Assembly (NCBI RefSeq): GCF_019355395.1
Contig: NZ_CP048829.1
Coordinates: 1,426,001-1,490,000 of the forward strand
Length of the DNA: 64,000 nucleotides
Origin: Chordicoccus furentiruminis
GTDB lineage: Bacteria; Bacillota; Clostridia; Lachnospirales; Lachnospiraceae
Direction of reading: 5' to 3'
The notes under the pieces are model-generated. The model did no database searches and had not been told where the DNA came from. It was given only the letters and a program-made list of their open reading frames with translations. Of the stretch, positions 26,167 through 35,112 are shown piece by piece. Within the stretch, counting starts at the first letter, position 1; each line of letters opens with the position of its first letter. The position numbers were made by a program, and so were the translations under genes.

Positions 26167-27235
26167 GGCTGCTTCTCTCCTCTTCTTTGAAAAATGCCCG
26201 GATCTGCTCCTCCATACAGGCGGGAACGGACGCCGGGTCACGGATCCACACCTTCGACCAGTCCACCGTGCGCCGGACCGCTTCTGCCACGTTCCATCGC
26301 GGCTTCCAGCCGAAAGCGGCCTTCAGCTTCGAGCAGTCCAGCTTCAGATAGTTCGCCTCATGGGGACCGTCCGTCCTCTCCGTGTACCAGGATGAGCCCT
26401 CTCCCCAGTCCGCGCAAAACAGATCCGCAAGTTCGCCGGTCGTGATCGCGTCCGCCTCGTCCGGCCCGACGTTGTAGCTCCCCGCGGCATCCGGGCGGAC
26501 ATACTGCTCCGCGGCGATCATCAGGTAGACCGCCAGTGGCTCCAGCACATGCTGATACGGCCGCACCGAGTGAGGATTCCGCACAAGAATACGCCGTCCG
26601 GCCGTAACCGCCCGGACGCAGTCCGGGACGATCCGGTCCTCCGCGAAGTCGCCGCCGCCGATGACATTTCCCGCACGGGCCGTCGAAACCGCGACGCCCT
26701 GCGCGTCGAAAAACGATTTCCGGTAGCTGTGCGTCACCAGCTCCGAACAGGATTTACTGTTGGAATACGGGTCGTAGCCGTCCAGCGGCTCGTTCTCCCG
26801 ATAGCCCCAGACCCACTCGCGGTTCTCATAGACCTTGTCCGTCGTCACGTTGAGGAAGGAGCGGACCGTGTCGGACCGCCGGATGCATTCACAGACATTC
26901 ACCGTCCCCATGACGTTTGTCTCATAGGTGAGCCGCGGCTCCCGGTAGGAGGTCCGGACGATCGGCTGCGCGGCCAGATGGAAGACGATATCCGGCTTCG
27001 CGAGATCAAAGGCGGCCTGAAGCGCGTCAGGGTCCCGCACGTCTCCCCGGATGGAGCGGATCCGGTCCCCCACGCCGGAAAGCGTGTAGAGATTCGGCTC
27101 CGTCGGCGGATCCAGCGAATATCCGGTCACATCCGCCCCGGCCTGCGCGAGAATTGTCACAAGCCAGCTCCCCTTGAAGCCGGTATGGCCTGTCACCAGG
27201 ACGCGTTTTCCGCGATACAGATTTCTTTCAGTCAT
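26159..27235 (-). CDS. rfbG: CDP-glucose 4,6-dehydratase
   Basis: 358-residue extended short-chain dehydrogenase that converts CDP-glucose to CDP-4-keto-6-deoxyglucose. Seen: NAD-binding TGHTGFKGSWL near residue 14, FHLAAQPIVRTSY typical of this enzyme, TTDKVYENREW, and the catalytic YxxxK in DPYSNSKS. ATG at 27235 preceded by GAAAGGAA. It is 212 nt downstream of rfbF, separated by a tandem 40-bp repeat, and overlaps rfbH. Confidence 0.93.
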   Translation of the reverse strand: MTERNLYRGKRVLVTGHTGFKGSWLVTILAQAGADVTGYSLDPPTEPNLYTLSGVGDRIRSIRGDVRDPDALQAAFDLAKPDIVFHLAAQPIVRTSYREPRLTYETNVMGTVNVCECIRRSDTVRSFLNVTTDKVYENREWVWGYRENEPLDGYDPYSNSKSCSELVTHSYRKSFFDAQGVAVSTARAGNVIGGGDFAEDRIVPDCVRAVTAGRRILVRNPHSVRPYQHVLEPLAVYLMIAAEQYVRPDAAGSYNVGPDEADAITTGELADLFCADWGEGSSWYTERTDGPHEANYLKLDCSKLKAAFGWKPRWNVAEAVRRTVDWSKVWIRDPASVPACMEEQIRAFFKEEERSSHV

Positions 27236-27320
27236 TCCGTTCCTTTCTGTGATCCCTGATTCCGTTTCGGGACATGCAGGCCGCGTTCCGGAAGAATCGG
27301 GCCGCCGCCGGATCAAAGGC

Positions 27321-27460
27321 AGCGTGCTCACCGGCTTCCTGCCTCTGCCGGGCAGTGTGCGGCGTGCTCACCCGTCTCCTGGCCTGGCCGGGCGATGAGC
27401 GGCGTGCTCATCCGTTTCCCTCCGTATCCGGACGATAAGCGGCGTGCTCACCACCGCTTC
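27321..27460. repeat. Tandem 40-bp repeat between rfbF and rfbG
   Basis: Four copies beginning at 27321, 27361, 27401 and 27441, each opening with (A/G)GCGTGCTCA; the GTGCTCA core recurs at 27324, 27364, 27404 and 27444, exactly 40 bp apart. The last copy overlaps the rfbF stop codon (27448-27450) and 3' end, so the array looks like serial duplication of the end of rfbF. Copies are diverged in their second halves. No open frame depends on it. Confidence 0.85.
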
Positions 27461-28218
27461 CACGGCGCGTTTCCGGAGGCCCAGAGTGCCTCCAGCTTCT
27501 TCTTCTCCCGCTGGGTATCCATGCACTGCCAGAACCCCTCGTGCAGATACCCCATCAGCTGCCCCTCATCCGCCAGCCGCTGCATCGGCTCCTGCTCAAG
27601 CACGCAGCTGTCTCCGTCCAGATAGTCAAAAATCGCCGGCTCGAAAACCATAAAGCCGCCGTTGATCAGGTCGCCGTCCCTCCGGTTCTTCTCCCGGAAC
27701 TGACGGACCCGTCCGTCCGGCGCGCAGTCGATGACTCCCTTCTGCTGTGCGAAGCGGATCATCGTATCCGTGGCGATCCGCCCGTGACTCCGGTGAAACG
27801 CCAGCAGAGCGTCCAGATCCACATTGGATACGCCGTCGCCGTAGGTCAGCATAAACGTCTCGTCGCCGACATACTTCTTTACCCGCTTCACGCGGCCGCC
27901 GGTCATCGTGTCAAGGCCCGTATCCACGATGGTGACCGTCCAGTTCTCCGAGTGACCGTCCAGCACCTTCATCTCATTCGTCTCGAGATTGAAGGAGACG
28001 TCGGAGTTGTGCAGAAAATAGTCCGCGAAGAACTCCTTGATGACATACTGCTTGTAGCCGCCCAGAATGATGAAATCGCGGTAGCCGAATGAAGAATAGT
28101 ACTTCATGATATGCCAGAGGATCGGCTTCCCGCCGATCTCGATCATCGGCTTCGGCTTATACTGGGATTCCTCCGAGATACGGGTTCCGTAGCCGCCCGC
28201 CAGAATCAGAACCTTCAT
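27448..28218 (-). CDS. rfbF: Glucose-1-phosphate cytidylyltransferase
   Basis: 256-residue nucleotidyltransferase making CDP-glucose from CTP and glucose-1-phosphate, first step of the CDP-dideoxyhexose pathway. Seen: LAGGYGTRISEESQYKPKPM at the N-terminus, GGKPILWHIMKYYSSFG, YGDGVSNVDLDALLAFH with the metal-binding Asp, and GGFMVFEPAIFDYL. ATG at 28218 chosen by the GGAAGGA upstream. Same strand as tatD (107 nt upstream) and rfbG. Confidence 0.95.
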   Translation of the reverse strand: MKVLILAGGYGTRISEESQYKPKPMIEIGGKPILWHIMKYYSSFGYRDFIILGGYKQYVIKEFFADYFLHNSDVSFNLETNEMKVLDGHSENWTVTIVDTGLDTMTGGRVKRVKKYVGDETFMLTYGDGVSNVDLDALLAFHRSHGRIATDTMIRFAQQKGVIDCAPDGRVRQFREKNRRDGDLINGGFMVFEPAIFDYLDGDSCVLEQEPMQRLADEGQLMGYLHEGFWQCMDTQREKKKLEALWASGNAPWKRW

Positions 28219-28325
28219 ACGCCCGTCCTTCCTGCCGGCTCCGCCGACATCGCACATTTCCCGTGTTCGTTCCCGCCTGATCCGCGCTTTTTCCGGCGGC
28301 AGGGCCGTCTTCCCGCTTTGTTCCG

Positions 28326-29153
28326 TCATTGCCTCAGATCAAACAGCCGCAGCGCGTTCTCAAAGGTCGCGCGTTCCACTTCGGCCTCCGGGACCCCCTT
28401 GATCTCCGCGACGGCCTGCGCCACCAGCGGAAGGTAAGCGGACGTATTGCGCCCGCCTTTGTGCGGCTCGGGAGCCAGATACGGCGCGTCCGTCTCCAGC
28501 ACGAAGCAGGAGAGCGGAAGATGCTCCACCACACGCTTCAGCTTCTTTGATCCCTGATAGGTCAGCACGCCGCCGACGCCCAGAAGAAAGCCCAGCGAAG
28601 TATAGATCTTCGCCTGCTCAAGCGACCCCGAATAGCTGTGAATGACGCCCGGCACCCGGCTGCCCGCGGCCAGCGCGGCCGCGAAGGCCGGATTCTCCGC
28701 CGCGCAGACGGAGGAATCGCCGTACATCGCCTCGATCACGCTCAGTGTGTCGGCGGCTGCATTTCTCGAATGAACGAGGATCGGCTTTCCGAAAGCCATC
28801 GCGAGACGGATCTGCTCCCGGAAGCACCGGATCTGCACGTCGTGAGGCTGGATGTCCCAGTGGTAGTCAAGCCCGATCTCACCCACCGCGGCGATCTTCG
28901 GATCCTTCAGATCCTCCCTCATCTCCGCCATCACCGCCGGCGTCAGATCCCCCACCTCGTCGGGATGAAGCCCCACCGCGCCGTACGCGAAATCATGCGA
29001 ATCCGCGATGGCGCGCACGCGGGCGAGACTGTCCGCCGAGGCGCTCACATCACAGATCCGCGTGACGCCGGCCGCCGGAAGACCCGCGAGCACCTCCTCC
29101 CGGTCGGCGTCAAACTGGCTGTCGTCATAGTGCGCATGCGTGTCGAAGATCAT
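28326..29153 (-). CDS. tatD: TatD-family metal-dependent DNase
   Basis: 275-residue metallo-hydrolase. Seen: HxH motif DTHAHYDD at the N-terminus, GEIGLDYHWD with metal-binding Glu near 95, PILVHSRNA, GVIHSYSGS, and ETDAPYLAPEP carrying the last Asp. Family members are 3' exonucleases or deoxyribonucleases. It starts 4 nt after metG ends, a pairing (metG-tatD) common in Firmicutes, so the two are co-transcribed. Confidence 0.93.
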   Translation of the reverse strand: MIFDTHAHYDDSQFDADREEVLAGLPAAGVTRICDVSASADSLARVRAIADSHDFAYGAVGLHPDEVGDLTPAVMAEMREDLKDPKIAAVGEIGLDYHWDIQPHDVQIRCFREQIRLAMAFGKPILVHSRNAAADTLSVIEAMYGDSSVCAAENPAFAAALAAGSRVPGVIHSYSGSLEQAKIYTSLGFLLGVGGVLTYQGSKKLKRVVEHLPLSCFVLETDAPYLAPEPHKGGRNTSAYLPLVAQAVAEIKGVPEAEVERATFENALRLFDLRQ

Positions 29154-29157
29154 GGAT

Positions 29158-31173
29158 TCACCCGATCTCCGATCCGCCCGGCACCGTCTCCGGATCCGAC
29201 GGTGTCATCAGAGACAGCGTGCCGTCCGGCGCCTCCGCGCAGAGAATCATCCCCTCGGACTCAAGGCCCGCCATCTTCCGCGGGGCAAGGTTCGTGATCA
29301 CCATCACCTTCCGGCCTTTCATCATCTCCGGCGTGTACTGCGGACGAAGCCCCGACAGAATCTGCACGGTCCGGTCGCCGAGATCCACCTGGCTGACCAG
29401 CAGCTTCTTTGACTTCTTCACCGCCTCGCAGGTAACGATCTCGCCCACGCGGAACTCGCACTTCGCGAAATCATCGTAAGTGCAGACCGGCTTGTGGGCG
29501 AGCGCCGGCTTTGGCGCCTCCGCCGCTTCCTTCGCGGCCGCTTCGGCCTTTTCCTTCGCCTCGGCCTCGGCCAGAGACGGCAGACCCGCCGCCTTCCGCT
29601 GCGCGTCGATCTTCGCCATCACATCCTCCATCTTCAGCCGCTGGAAGAGGATCTCCGGCGTCTCCGTCACCCGGTTCTCCGCCGGGTAGTTCCCGGTGCG
29701 GGAAAGATTCTCAAACGGAACCGGCTCCGCGTGAATCTGGTCGAGGATCCGGGCGCTTGTCTCCGGCATATAGGCTTCAAGCAGCGTCGCGCCGGTCTGA
29801 ATGCTGTCCAGCAGGTTGTAGAGCACGGTGGAAAGACGGTCCGAAGCCGCCGGATCCTTCGCCAGCTTCCACGGCTCCGTCTCGTCGATATACTTATTGC
29901 AGCGCTTGAAGAGATTGAAAACCTCCGTCAGCGCGTCCGCCACCCGGAGCTGGTCCATCTTCGCGGTCACCCGTTCCGCCGTGGAAGCCGTCACCGCGGC
30001 GAGATCTTTGTCGATGCCCTCCGTGTCATGGACGTTCCGGTTCGATACCGCGCCGCCGAAGTACTTGTTGCTCATGGCGATCGTCCGGTTCACGAGATTG
30101 CCCATCGTATTCGCCAGCTCGGAGTTCCACCGCTCCACCATCAGATCATAGGAGATCACGCCGTCATTTTCGAAAGGCATCTCATGGATGCAGAAGTAAC
30201 GGACCGCGTCCACATTGAAGATCTCGGCGAGATCGTCGGCGTAGATCACGTTGCCCTTGGACTTCGACATCTTGCCGCCGCTCTGCAGCAGCCACGGGTG
30301 GCCGAACACCTGCTTCGGAAGCGGCAGATCCAGCGACATCAGGAAAATCGGCCAGTAGATCGTATGGAACCGGATGATGTCCTTGCCGATCAGATGAAGA
30401 TCCGCCGGCCAGTATTTGTGAAATTCATCCGACGAATGCCCGTCCGCGTCGTAGCCGAGACCGGTGATGTAGTTGCACAGCGCGTCCAGCCAGACATAGG
30501 CGACGTGTCCCGGCGCGAAATCGATCGGAACCCCCCAGCTGAAGGACGTTCGGGAAACGCAGAGATCCTGAAGCCCCGGCAGCAGGAAGTTGTTCATCAT
30601 CTCGTTCTTCCGCGACTCCGGCTGGATGAAGTCCGGATGGGTGTTGATGTAGTCGATCAGCCGGTCTGCGTAGCGGCTCATCCGGAAGAAATAAGCCGGC
30701 TCGGAGGCGGGCTCGACATCACAGCCGTCCAGCGGGCATTTGCCGTCCACCAGCTGGGATTCGGTGTAGAAGGACTCGCACTCCTTGCAGTACATACCCT
30801 TGTATTCGCCCAGATAGATATCGCCCTTGTCGTACATTTTCCGGAAAATCTTCTGGATCTGCTTTTCGTGATACTCGTCCGTCGTCCGGATGAAGTGATC
30901 ATAGGACGTATTCATCAGGTCCCAGATCCGCCGGATCTCGCCCGCGGTCCGGTCCACATATTCCTTCGGCGTCATACCGGCCGCCTCGGCCCGGTCCTGA
31001 ATCTTCTGGCCGTGCTCGTCCGTACCTGTCTGGAAATGCACGTCGAAGCCTTCCAGTCTCTTGTAGCGCGCGATCGCGTCCGCGAGAATGATCTCGTACG
31101 TGTTGCCGATATGCGGCTTTCCGGATGCGTAGGCGATCGCCGTCGTGATGTAATAAGGTTTTCTGTCAGCCAT
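29158..31173 (-). CDS. metG: Methionyl-tRNA synthetase
   Basis: 671-residue class I synthetase charging tRNA-Met. Seen: HIGH-type PHIGNTYEI at residues 18-26, the zinc-knuckle cysteines (CKECESFY and CPLDGC), KMSKS signature GGKMSKSKGNVI near 300, the alpha-helical anticodon-binding domain, a charged A/K/E linker near 545-565, and a C-terminal OB-fold tRNA-binding domain (FRVGEIVTCEAVKKSKKLL). Full length. Promoter candidate on the minus strand: TTGTTC (31281-31286), 17 nt, TATGAT (31258-31263). No T-box leader or S-adenosylmethionine riboswitch was recognised in the 290-bp upstream region. Confidence 0.97.
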   Translation of the reverse strand: MADRKPYYITTAIAYASGKPHIGNTYEIILADAIARYKRLEGFDVHFQTGTDEHGQKIQDRAEAAGMTPKEYVDRTAGEIRRIWDLMNTSYDHFIRTTDEYHEKQIQKIFRKMYDKGDIYLGEYKGMYCKECESFYTESQLVDGKCPLDGCDVEPASEPAYFFRMSRYADRLIDYINTHPDFIQPESRKNEMMNNFLLPGLQDLCVSRTSFSWGVPIDFAPGHVAYVWLDALCNYITGLGYDADGHSSDEFHKYWPADLHLIGKDIIRFHTIYWPIFLMSLDLPLPKQVFGHPWLLQSGGKMSKSKGNVIYADDLAEIFNVDAVRYFCIHEMPFENDGVISYDLMVERWNSELANTMGNLVNRTIAMSNKYFGGAVSNRNVHDTEGIDKDLAAVTASTAERVTAKMDQLRVADALTEVFNLFKRCNKYIDETEPWKLAKDPAASDRLSTVLYNLLDSIQTGATLLEAYMPETSARILDQIHAEPVPFENLSRTGNYPAENRVTETPEILFQRLKMEDVMAKIDAQRKAAGLPSLAEAEAKEKAEAAAKEAAEAPKPALAHKPVCTYDDFAKCEFRVGEIVTCEAVKKSKKLLVSQVDLGDRTVQILSGLRPQYTPEMMKGRKVMVITNLAPRKMAGLESEGMILCAEAPDGTLSLMTPSDPETVPGGSEIG

Positions 31174-31257
31174 GTTCTCCGTTTACCTCCCTGAGCAGAT
31201 GAGCTCCTGTCAGCGCCAGTGCCCGCCGGTATGGCCGGCCGGACGCATACTGCTTTT

Positions 31258-31286
31258 ATCATATCGTATTTGCCGCCGGTGAACAA
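31258..31286 (-). promoter_or_regulatory. Candidate metG-tatD promoter
   Basis: TTGTTC (31281-31286), 17-nt spacer, TATGAT (31258-31263), about 85 nt ahead of the metG ATG. The rest of the 294-bp gap up to 31467 holds no gene; a CCGGTC/GACCGG inverted repeat near 31292-31320 is the only notable structure. Confidence 0.55.
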
Positions 31287-31467
31287 GACGGAGAGACCGG
31301 TCCGCATCTGACAGACCGGATCTCAGCCGCCGCTCGGGCACGCAGACAACGGGAGCTTCCCCGTGCAGAACCGCCTTCCTGGAACGAGCTTTCTCATCCC
31401 TTCGCCCGGAGTCTCCCGCACCATCCGGACAAAGAGAATCGTAACGTACACTTCCCTGCGCACCGTC

Positions 31468-34242
31468 TCATCCCTTCTTCCAGAGAGAATCGACCTCCAT
31501 GATGTACGTCGACGTGCCGTCAGAGAAGGCCACCTTTCCCAGCTTCTGCAGCAGCGCGTCCTGCACGGTTCCGTACGTCTCGCGTTCCAGCGCACCGATG
31601 TAGATGTAAGAGATCCGGTACTTCCGGATCAGATTCTTCACGGTTTCCTCATCGGAGGAAGTATAGATGGCGCGGATATCGCTCACTCTCTGGTTCAGTT
31701 CATCGACCCGGTTGCGCCAGAGCCACTCGTGAACATACCAGCCCGCCACCGTCGGCAGACCGGTCGCCACAGAGACGCGGCCGCAGTCGGTGTAGCTGTT
31801 TCCGGATGCCTCCAGCACAGTCGGCTGTCCGTCCACATGCTGCGTGAGCCAGCGGACGGCGCGGAAGTCAGTGGGGAAGGACTGGGCGATAAAGACCGAG
31901 GCATCCGATGAAATCCGCTTCGAGGGGTCGAATACGTTTCCGAACCACGAGGATACCGCTGTGCCGGTGTAGCCGCCCAGCACGCAAAGAAGCAGAATGC
32001 CCGCCACGGCGGCGGTAAGGCGCGCCTTCCGGCGCCGGTCCGCCCGTCTGTGAAGGAGGCTCACCGCCATATGCGCGCTGTGCGCCGTCCTCCGGGCAAG
32101 AGGTTCCTCCGCCTCCTCCCCCAGAATGTGCCGTGCGGCGTCGTCTGTCCGGTCGATGAGCGACGCGAGATCCGCGTCCGGCTTCGCATCGATGCGGAAA
32201 CGCTCCTCAAAGGCACGCCGGCGGTTGACCGCCAGCACCCGGACCAGCGCGTAGGCCATCACGATGCCGAACAGGATGAACGCCTGGTATGTCAGCTTGA
32301 ACATCGTGTTCGCGCGGTAGTTCTCCCCGCCGTAGATGTCCTTCACATAGATGAACTCGGGCATCGCCACCAGGCCCGCCGCGCAGAGACCAAGCAGCAG
32401 CACGGTCAGATCCGGCAGAGCGACGGGATGAGCCGACCACTGCATTTTCCGGGTCGTCCGGCGCATGTGGCGCTGCTCCCGAAAGAGCGTCAGCGCGAAC
32501 CAGACATAAAGGATACAGGGCAGCCCCCAGATCACCAGAAGCTGATGAAACAGCGTATGGCTGTGCGTAAGGCCGATCTGCGAGGAAATCTGCCAGAATG
32601 TCAGCGTAAACGGAAGGGCTCCCGCCCATCCCGCGGCGAACATCACCGCGGCCTCGGCCAGCGTCACGCCCAGAAACCGGAGCAGCGAGCCCCGGTACGT
32701 CCTCCGGTTGACAAAAAGGAGGATCGCTCCGCAGACCACGAAATAGATCGGAAAATCCCAGAAATTCGTCCAGCGGAACACGCCGGTCATCAGGCCGGTC
32801 AGCAGCACCTCCGGCCGGAGGAACGGCAGCCGGTCCGGATGACGCGCATCCTGCTTTTCCGCCCACGCGTAAGCCACCGCCACCACCGTCACAACGAAGA
32901 GGATGTTGATGTAGTGGGCATGCAGATCCCCGAGCACCGAGGAATAGGCCGGAAACTCGTGGATCGTCTTGTCCGGAAGATCCGGGTTATAGCCGATATA
33001 GCGCGTCGAATCCGGAAACCAGTAGCTGTACTTCACGCCGGACGCTGCCGACTGAACCGTCTTCACAATGCCGTAGATAAAGTAATGCATTGTGCCGCAG
33101 AAGGCCACGGCCAGCCCCGCCAGCAGACCGCAGCCATAGCTGGCGGGATCTGCCGGATCCCTGAGTACGGCCGCCCTCGCCGCCAGTGTCTCCCGGGCGG
33201 AAGAGCGGCGGCGCCGGGCGGGGCGCTTCGCGCCGCCCGCCGCGCCGCCCGGCTCGGCGTCCGCCAGGAAGGCCCCGGCGCGCGCGCTGTCCGCTTCCTT
33301 CTTCGCGCGGACAGCCGCCTGCGCCGTCCGGCTTCCCTTCCAGCGGCGGGCCTGGTGCGCCGCCCGCGCCGATGTGAGAAGTCCCTCCGCCTGTTCCGGC
33401 ATCTCCTCGGCCGGCACGCGGCGTGCCGCCCGGCCCAGACGGTCGGCGAGGGAGAGCATCCTGCTGAACTGCTTCGCCGTATCCTGATTCATGAGGTCGT
33501 ACATCAGCTGGAACGCCAGCGAGAACGGAAGCACGAAGGAACAGGCTGTGATCAGGCTCCGCATCACATTGTAGGCCAGCCCCGCGGTCGTTCCCGTCAG
33601 CTTCATGAGCCAGGCTGTGATATACTGTCCGCCGTAATAATAATTGACGTGATAGCCCGCGTACCAGGGATCCGGAAACGGCATCGTCTCGCTCCGCGCC
33701 ATCGAGGTGAGGAACGCGTAGTCCATGAATTTTTCCGTCCCGTATGCCTCCGGCTTGAATCCGACGATCCACATCCAGGCCGTCATGATGCCGAGAAGCA
33801 GGATCTCCTCCGTGAAAATCAGACGCCGGGTCCCCGGATCGCCGAGCCACCCGAAGCCCGGAGACGGGCGCTCCGCCCGGACCGGCGTCACGTCCTTCTC
33901 TTCCGTTTCCTCCTCAGGCACAAATTCCTCCCCGGGAAGCGGTTCGTCCTCTTCATCCGGCTCTTCCGCCTCCGGCGCCGGCCTGCGCCGTCTCGCGGCC
34001 AGATACCCCAGCCAGTTCACCGCGAAGCAGAGGACCAGACAGCCGATTGCCGCCTCCTGGCGGAAAGGCAGAATGCCCGCGACATTCAGCGTCCAGGTCA
34101 GCCACGCCGTCAGAAAGAGGCCGATCATCTTCGAGAAAATCCAGCCATGATCACGGAACCGTTGAAAAATCAGATTGGCAAACGGCAGAAAAGCGACGCC
34201 GATGAACAGCAGAACCGCCCACCAGTACAGGGCATACAGCAT
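31468..34242 (-). CDS. DUF2298 (YYY-motif) multi-spanning membrane protein
   Basis: 924-residue polytopic protein of the DUF2298 / Chlor_Arch_YYY family; the name-giving motif is visible as GYHVNYYYGGQYITAWLMK near residue 210. Many transmembrane segments and a C-terminal soluble region (YKISYIYIGALERETYG) follow. The family is related in architecture to membrane glycosyltransferases, but the activity is not established. Two cytoplasmic low-complexity regions stand out: an acidic one near residues 90-125 and an Ala/Arg-rich one (about residues 270-360, ending KRPARRRRSS). ATG at 34242 chosen by GGAG at 6-nt spacing. Confidence 0.82.
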   Translation of the reverse strand: MLYALYWWAVLLFIGVAFLPFANLIFQRFRDHGWIFSKMIGLFLTAWLTWTLNVAGILPFRQEAAIGCLVLCFAVNWLGYLAARRRRPAPEAEEPDEEDEPLPGEEFVPEEETEEKDVTPVRAERPSPGFGWLGDPGTRRLIFTEEILLLGIMTAWMWIVGFKPEAYGTEKFMDYAFLTSMARSETMPFPDPWYAGYHVNYYYGGQYITAWLMKLTGTTAGLAYNVMRSLITACSFVLPFSLAFQLMYDLMNQDTAKQFSRMLSLADRLGRAARRVPAEEMPEQAEGLLTSARAAHQARRWKGSRTAQAAVRAKKEADSARAGAFLADAEPGGAAGGAKRPARRRRSSARETLAARAAVLRDPADPASYGCGLLAGLAVAFCGTMHYFIYGIVKTVQSAASGVKYSYWFPDSTRYIGYNPDLPDKTIHEFPAYSSVLGDLHAHYINILFVVTVVAVAYAWAEKQDARHPDRLPFLRPEVLLTGLMTGVFRWTNFWDFPIYFVVCGAILLFVNRRTYRGSLLRFLGVTLAEAAVMFAAGWAGALPFTLTFWQISSQIGLTHSHTLFHQLLVIWGLPCILYVWFALTLFREQRHMRRTTRKMQWSAHPVALPDLTVLLLGLCAAGLVAMPEFIYVKDIYGGENYRANTMFKLTYQAFILFGIVMAYALVRVLAVNRRRAFEERFRIDAKPDADLASLIDRTDDAARHILGEEAEEPLARRTAHSAHMAVSLLHRRADRRRKARLTAAVAGILLLCVLGGYTGTAVSSWFGNVFDPSKRISSDASVFIAQSFPTDFRAVRWLTQHVDGQPTVLEASGNSYTDCGRVSVATGLPTVAGWYVHEWLWRNRVDELNQRVSDIRAIYTSSDEETVKNLIRKYRISYIYIGALERETYGTVQDALLQKLGKVAFSDGTSTYIMEVDSLWKKG

Positions 34243-34387
34243 GAAGCACTCCTTTGCATCCGTCATTTCCGAAAGACACGTCGCAGGCGCCGCGGCAGCC
34301 GTTTCCGGCCGTCACTCCGCCTGCATTTTTACTATTCCAGTATAACGCGGCGGGCCGCAATTCACAATTTTTTAATGGCCGCCTTCA

Positions 34388-34416
34388 TTGTGATTTGACA
34401 TCCCCCGTGTTATACT
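34388..34416 (+). promoter_or_regulatory. Rubrerythrin promoter
   Basis: TTGTGA (34388-34393), 17 nt, TATACT (34411-34416), 45 nt before the ATG. A better-looking TTGACA at 34395-34400 is only 10 nt from the -10 and cannot serve it. No PerR box was recognised. Confidence 0.6.
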
Positions 34417-34461
34417 CGGAAAGAAAGCAACTGCGTTGTTTCCAGCAAAGGAGATGCAATT

Positions 34462-35004
34462 ATGGCAAAATGGGTTTGCAGTGTCTGCGGTTACGTTTAT
34501 GAAGGCGATCAGGCTCCGGCACAGTGTCCGGTCTGCAAGGCTCCGGCCTCCAAGTTCGTCAGACAGGACGAGGAGATGACATGGGCTTCCGAGCACGTGC
34601 TCGGTGTCGCTTCCGACGTGCCGGAAGATATCAAGGCTGATCTTCGCGCCAACTTCACGGGCGAGTGCTCCGAGGTCGGCATGTATCTCGCGATGGCGCG
34701 CGTCGCGTTCCGCGAGGGTTATCCGGAAATCGGTCTTTACTATGAGAAGGCGGCTCATGAGGAAGCGGAGCATGCGTCCAAGTTCGCCGAACTTCTCGGT
34801 GAGGTGCTGACCAACAGCACGAAGAAGAACCTCGAGATGAGAATCGAGGCGGAGAACGGCGCTACCGCCGGCAAGACGGATCTCGCAAAGCGCGCGAAGG
34901 CGGCGAACCTCGACGCGATCCATGACACGGTTCATGAGATGGCACGCGACGAGGCACGTCACGGCAAGGCTTTCAAGGGTCTGCACGACAGATATTTCGG
35001 CTGA
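34462..35004 (+). CDS. Rubrerythrin with N-terminal rubredoxin domain
   Basis: 180 residues. The rubredoxin domain comes first (CSVCGYVY at 6-13 and CPVCKAP at about 22-28), then the ferritin-like diiron domain with two helix pairs carrying ExxH motifs ([26 protein letters not shown], and [11 protein letters not shown]). This is the 'reverse' arrangement common in clostridia, which acts as an NADH- or rubredoxin-linked peroxidase against hydrogen peroxide. AAAGGAG precedes the ATG. Codon use here is strongly biased, as expected for a highly expressed gene. Followed by a bidirectional terminator. Confidence 0.95.
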   Translation: MAKWVCSVCGYVYEGDQAPAQCPVCKAPASKFVRQDEEMTWASEHVLGVASDVPEDIKADLRANFTGECSEVGMYLAMARVAFREGYPEIGLYYEKAAHEEAEHASKFAELLGEVLTNSTKKNLEMRIEAENGATAGKTDLAKRAKAANLDAIHDTVHEMARDEARHGKAFKGLHDRYFG

Positions 35005-35049
35005 AGTCCCTTTCCGGCTGTCTCCGTTCCGGAGAGAGCCGTGTGAACG

Positions 35050-35094
35050 AAAAAGACGCGCACCGGATGAAAACAATCCGGTGCGCGTCTTTTT
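35050..35094. terminator. Bidirectional rho-independent terminator
   Basis: Perfect 19-bp stem (AAAAAGACGCGCACCGGAT, 35050-35068, with complement from 35076) and a 7-nt loop, giving T-runs on both strands. Shared by the rubrerythrin gene and the leftward DUF1002 gene. Confidence 0.93.
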
Positions 35095-35112
35095 CTGTCT
35101 TTCCAATTTAAT

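Noticed and set aside
27321-27460. CRISPR-like array (regular 40-bp spacing)
   Set aside because: Units are contiguous diverged tandem copies with no constant repeat/unique spacer pattern, and there are no cas genes.
31174-31467. T-box or SAM riboswitch ahead of metG
   Set aside because: No T-box sequence, specifier hairpin or SAM aptamer core could be recognised; only a simple promoter is visible.
32050-34398. 782-codon plus-strand open frame opposite the DUF2298 gene
   Set aside because: Arg/Pro-rich shadow frame. The membrane protein on the other strand has clear hydrophobic periodicity and the YYY motif.
34395-34416. TTGACA plus TATACT as a rubrerythrin promoter
   Set aside because: Spacing is only 10 nt; the TTGTGA at 34388 has the correct 17-nt spacing.
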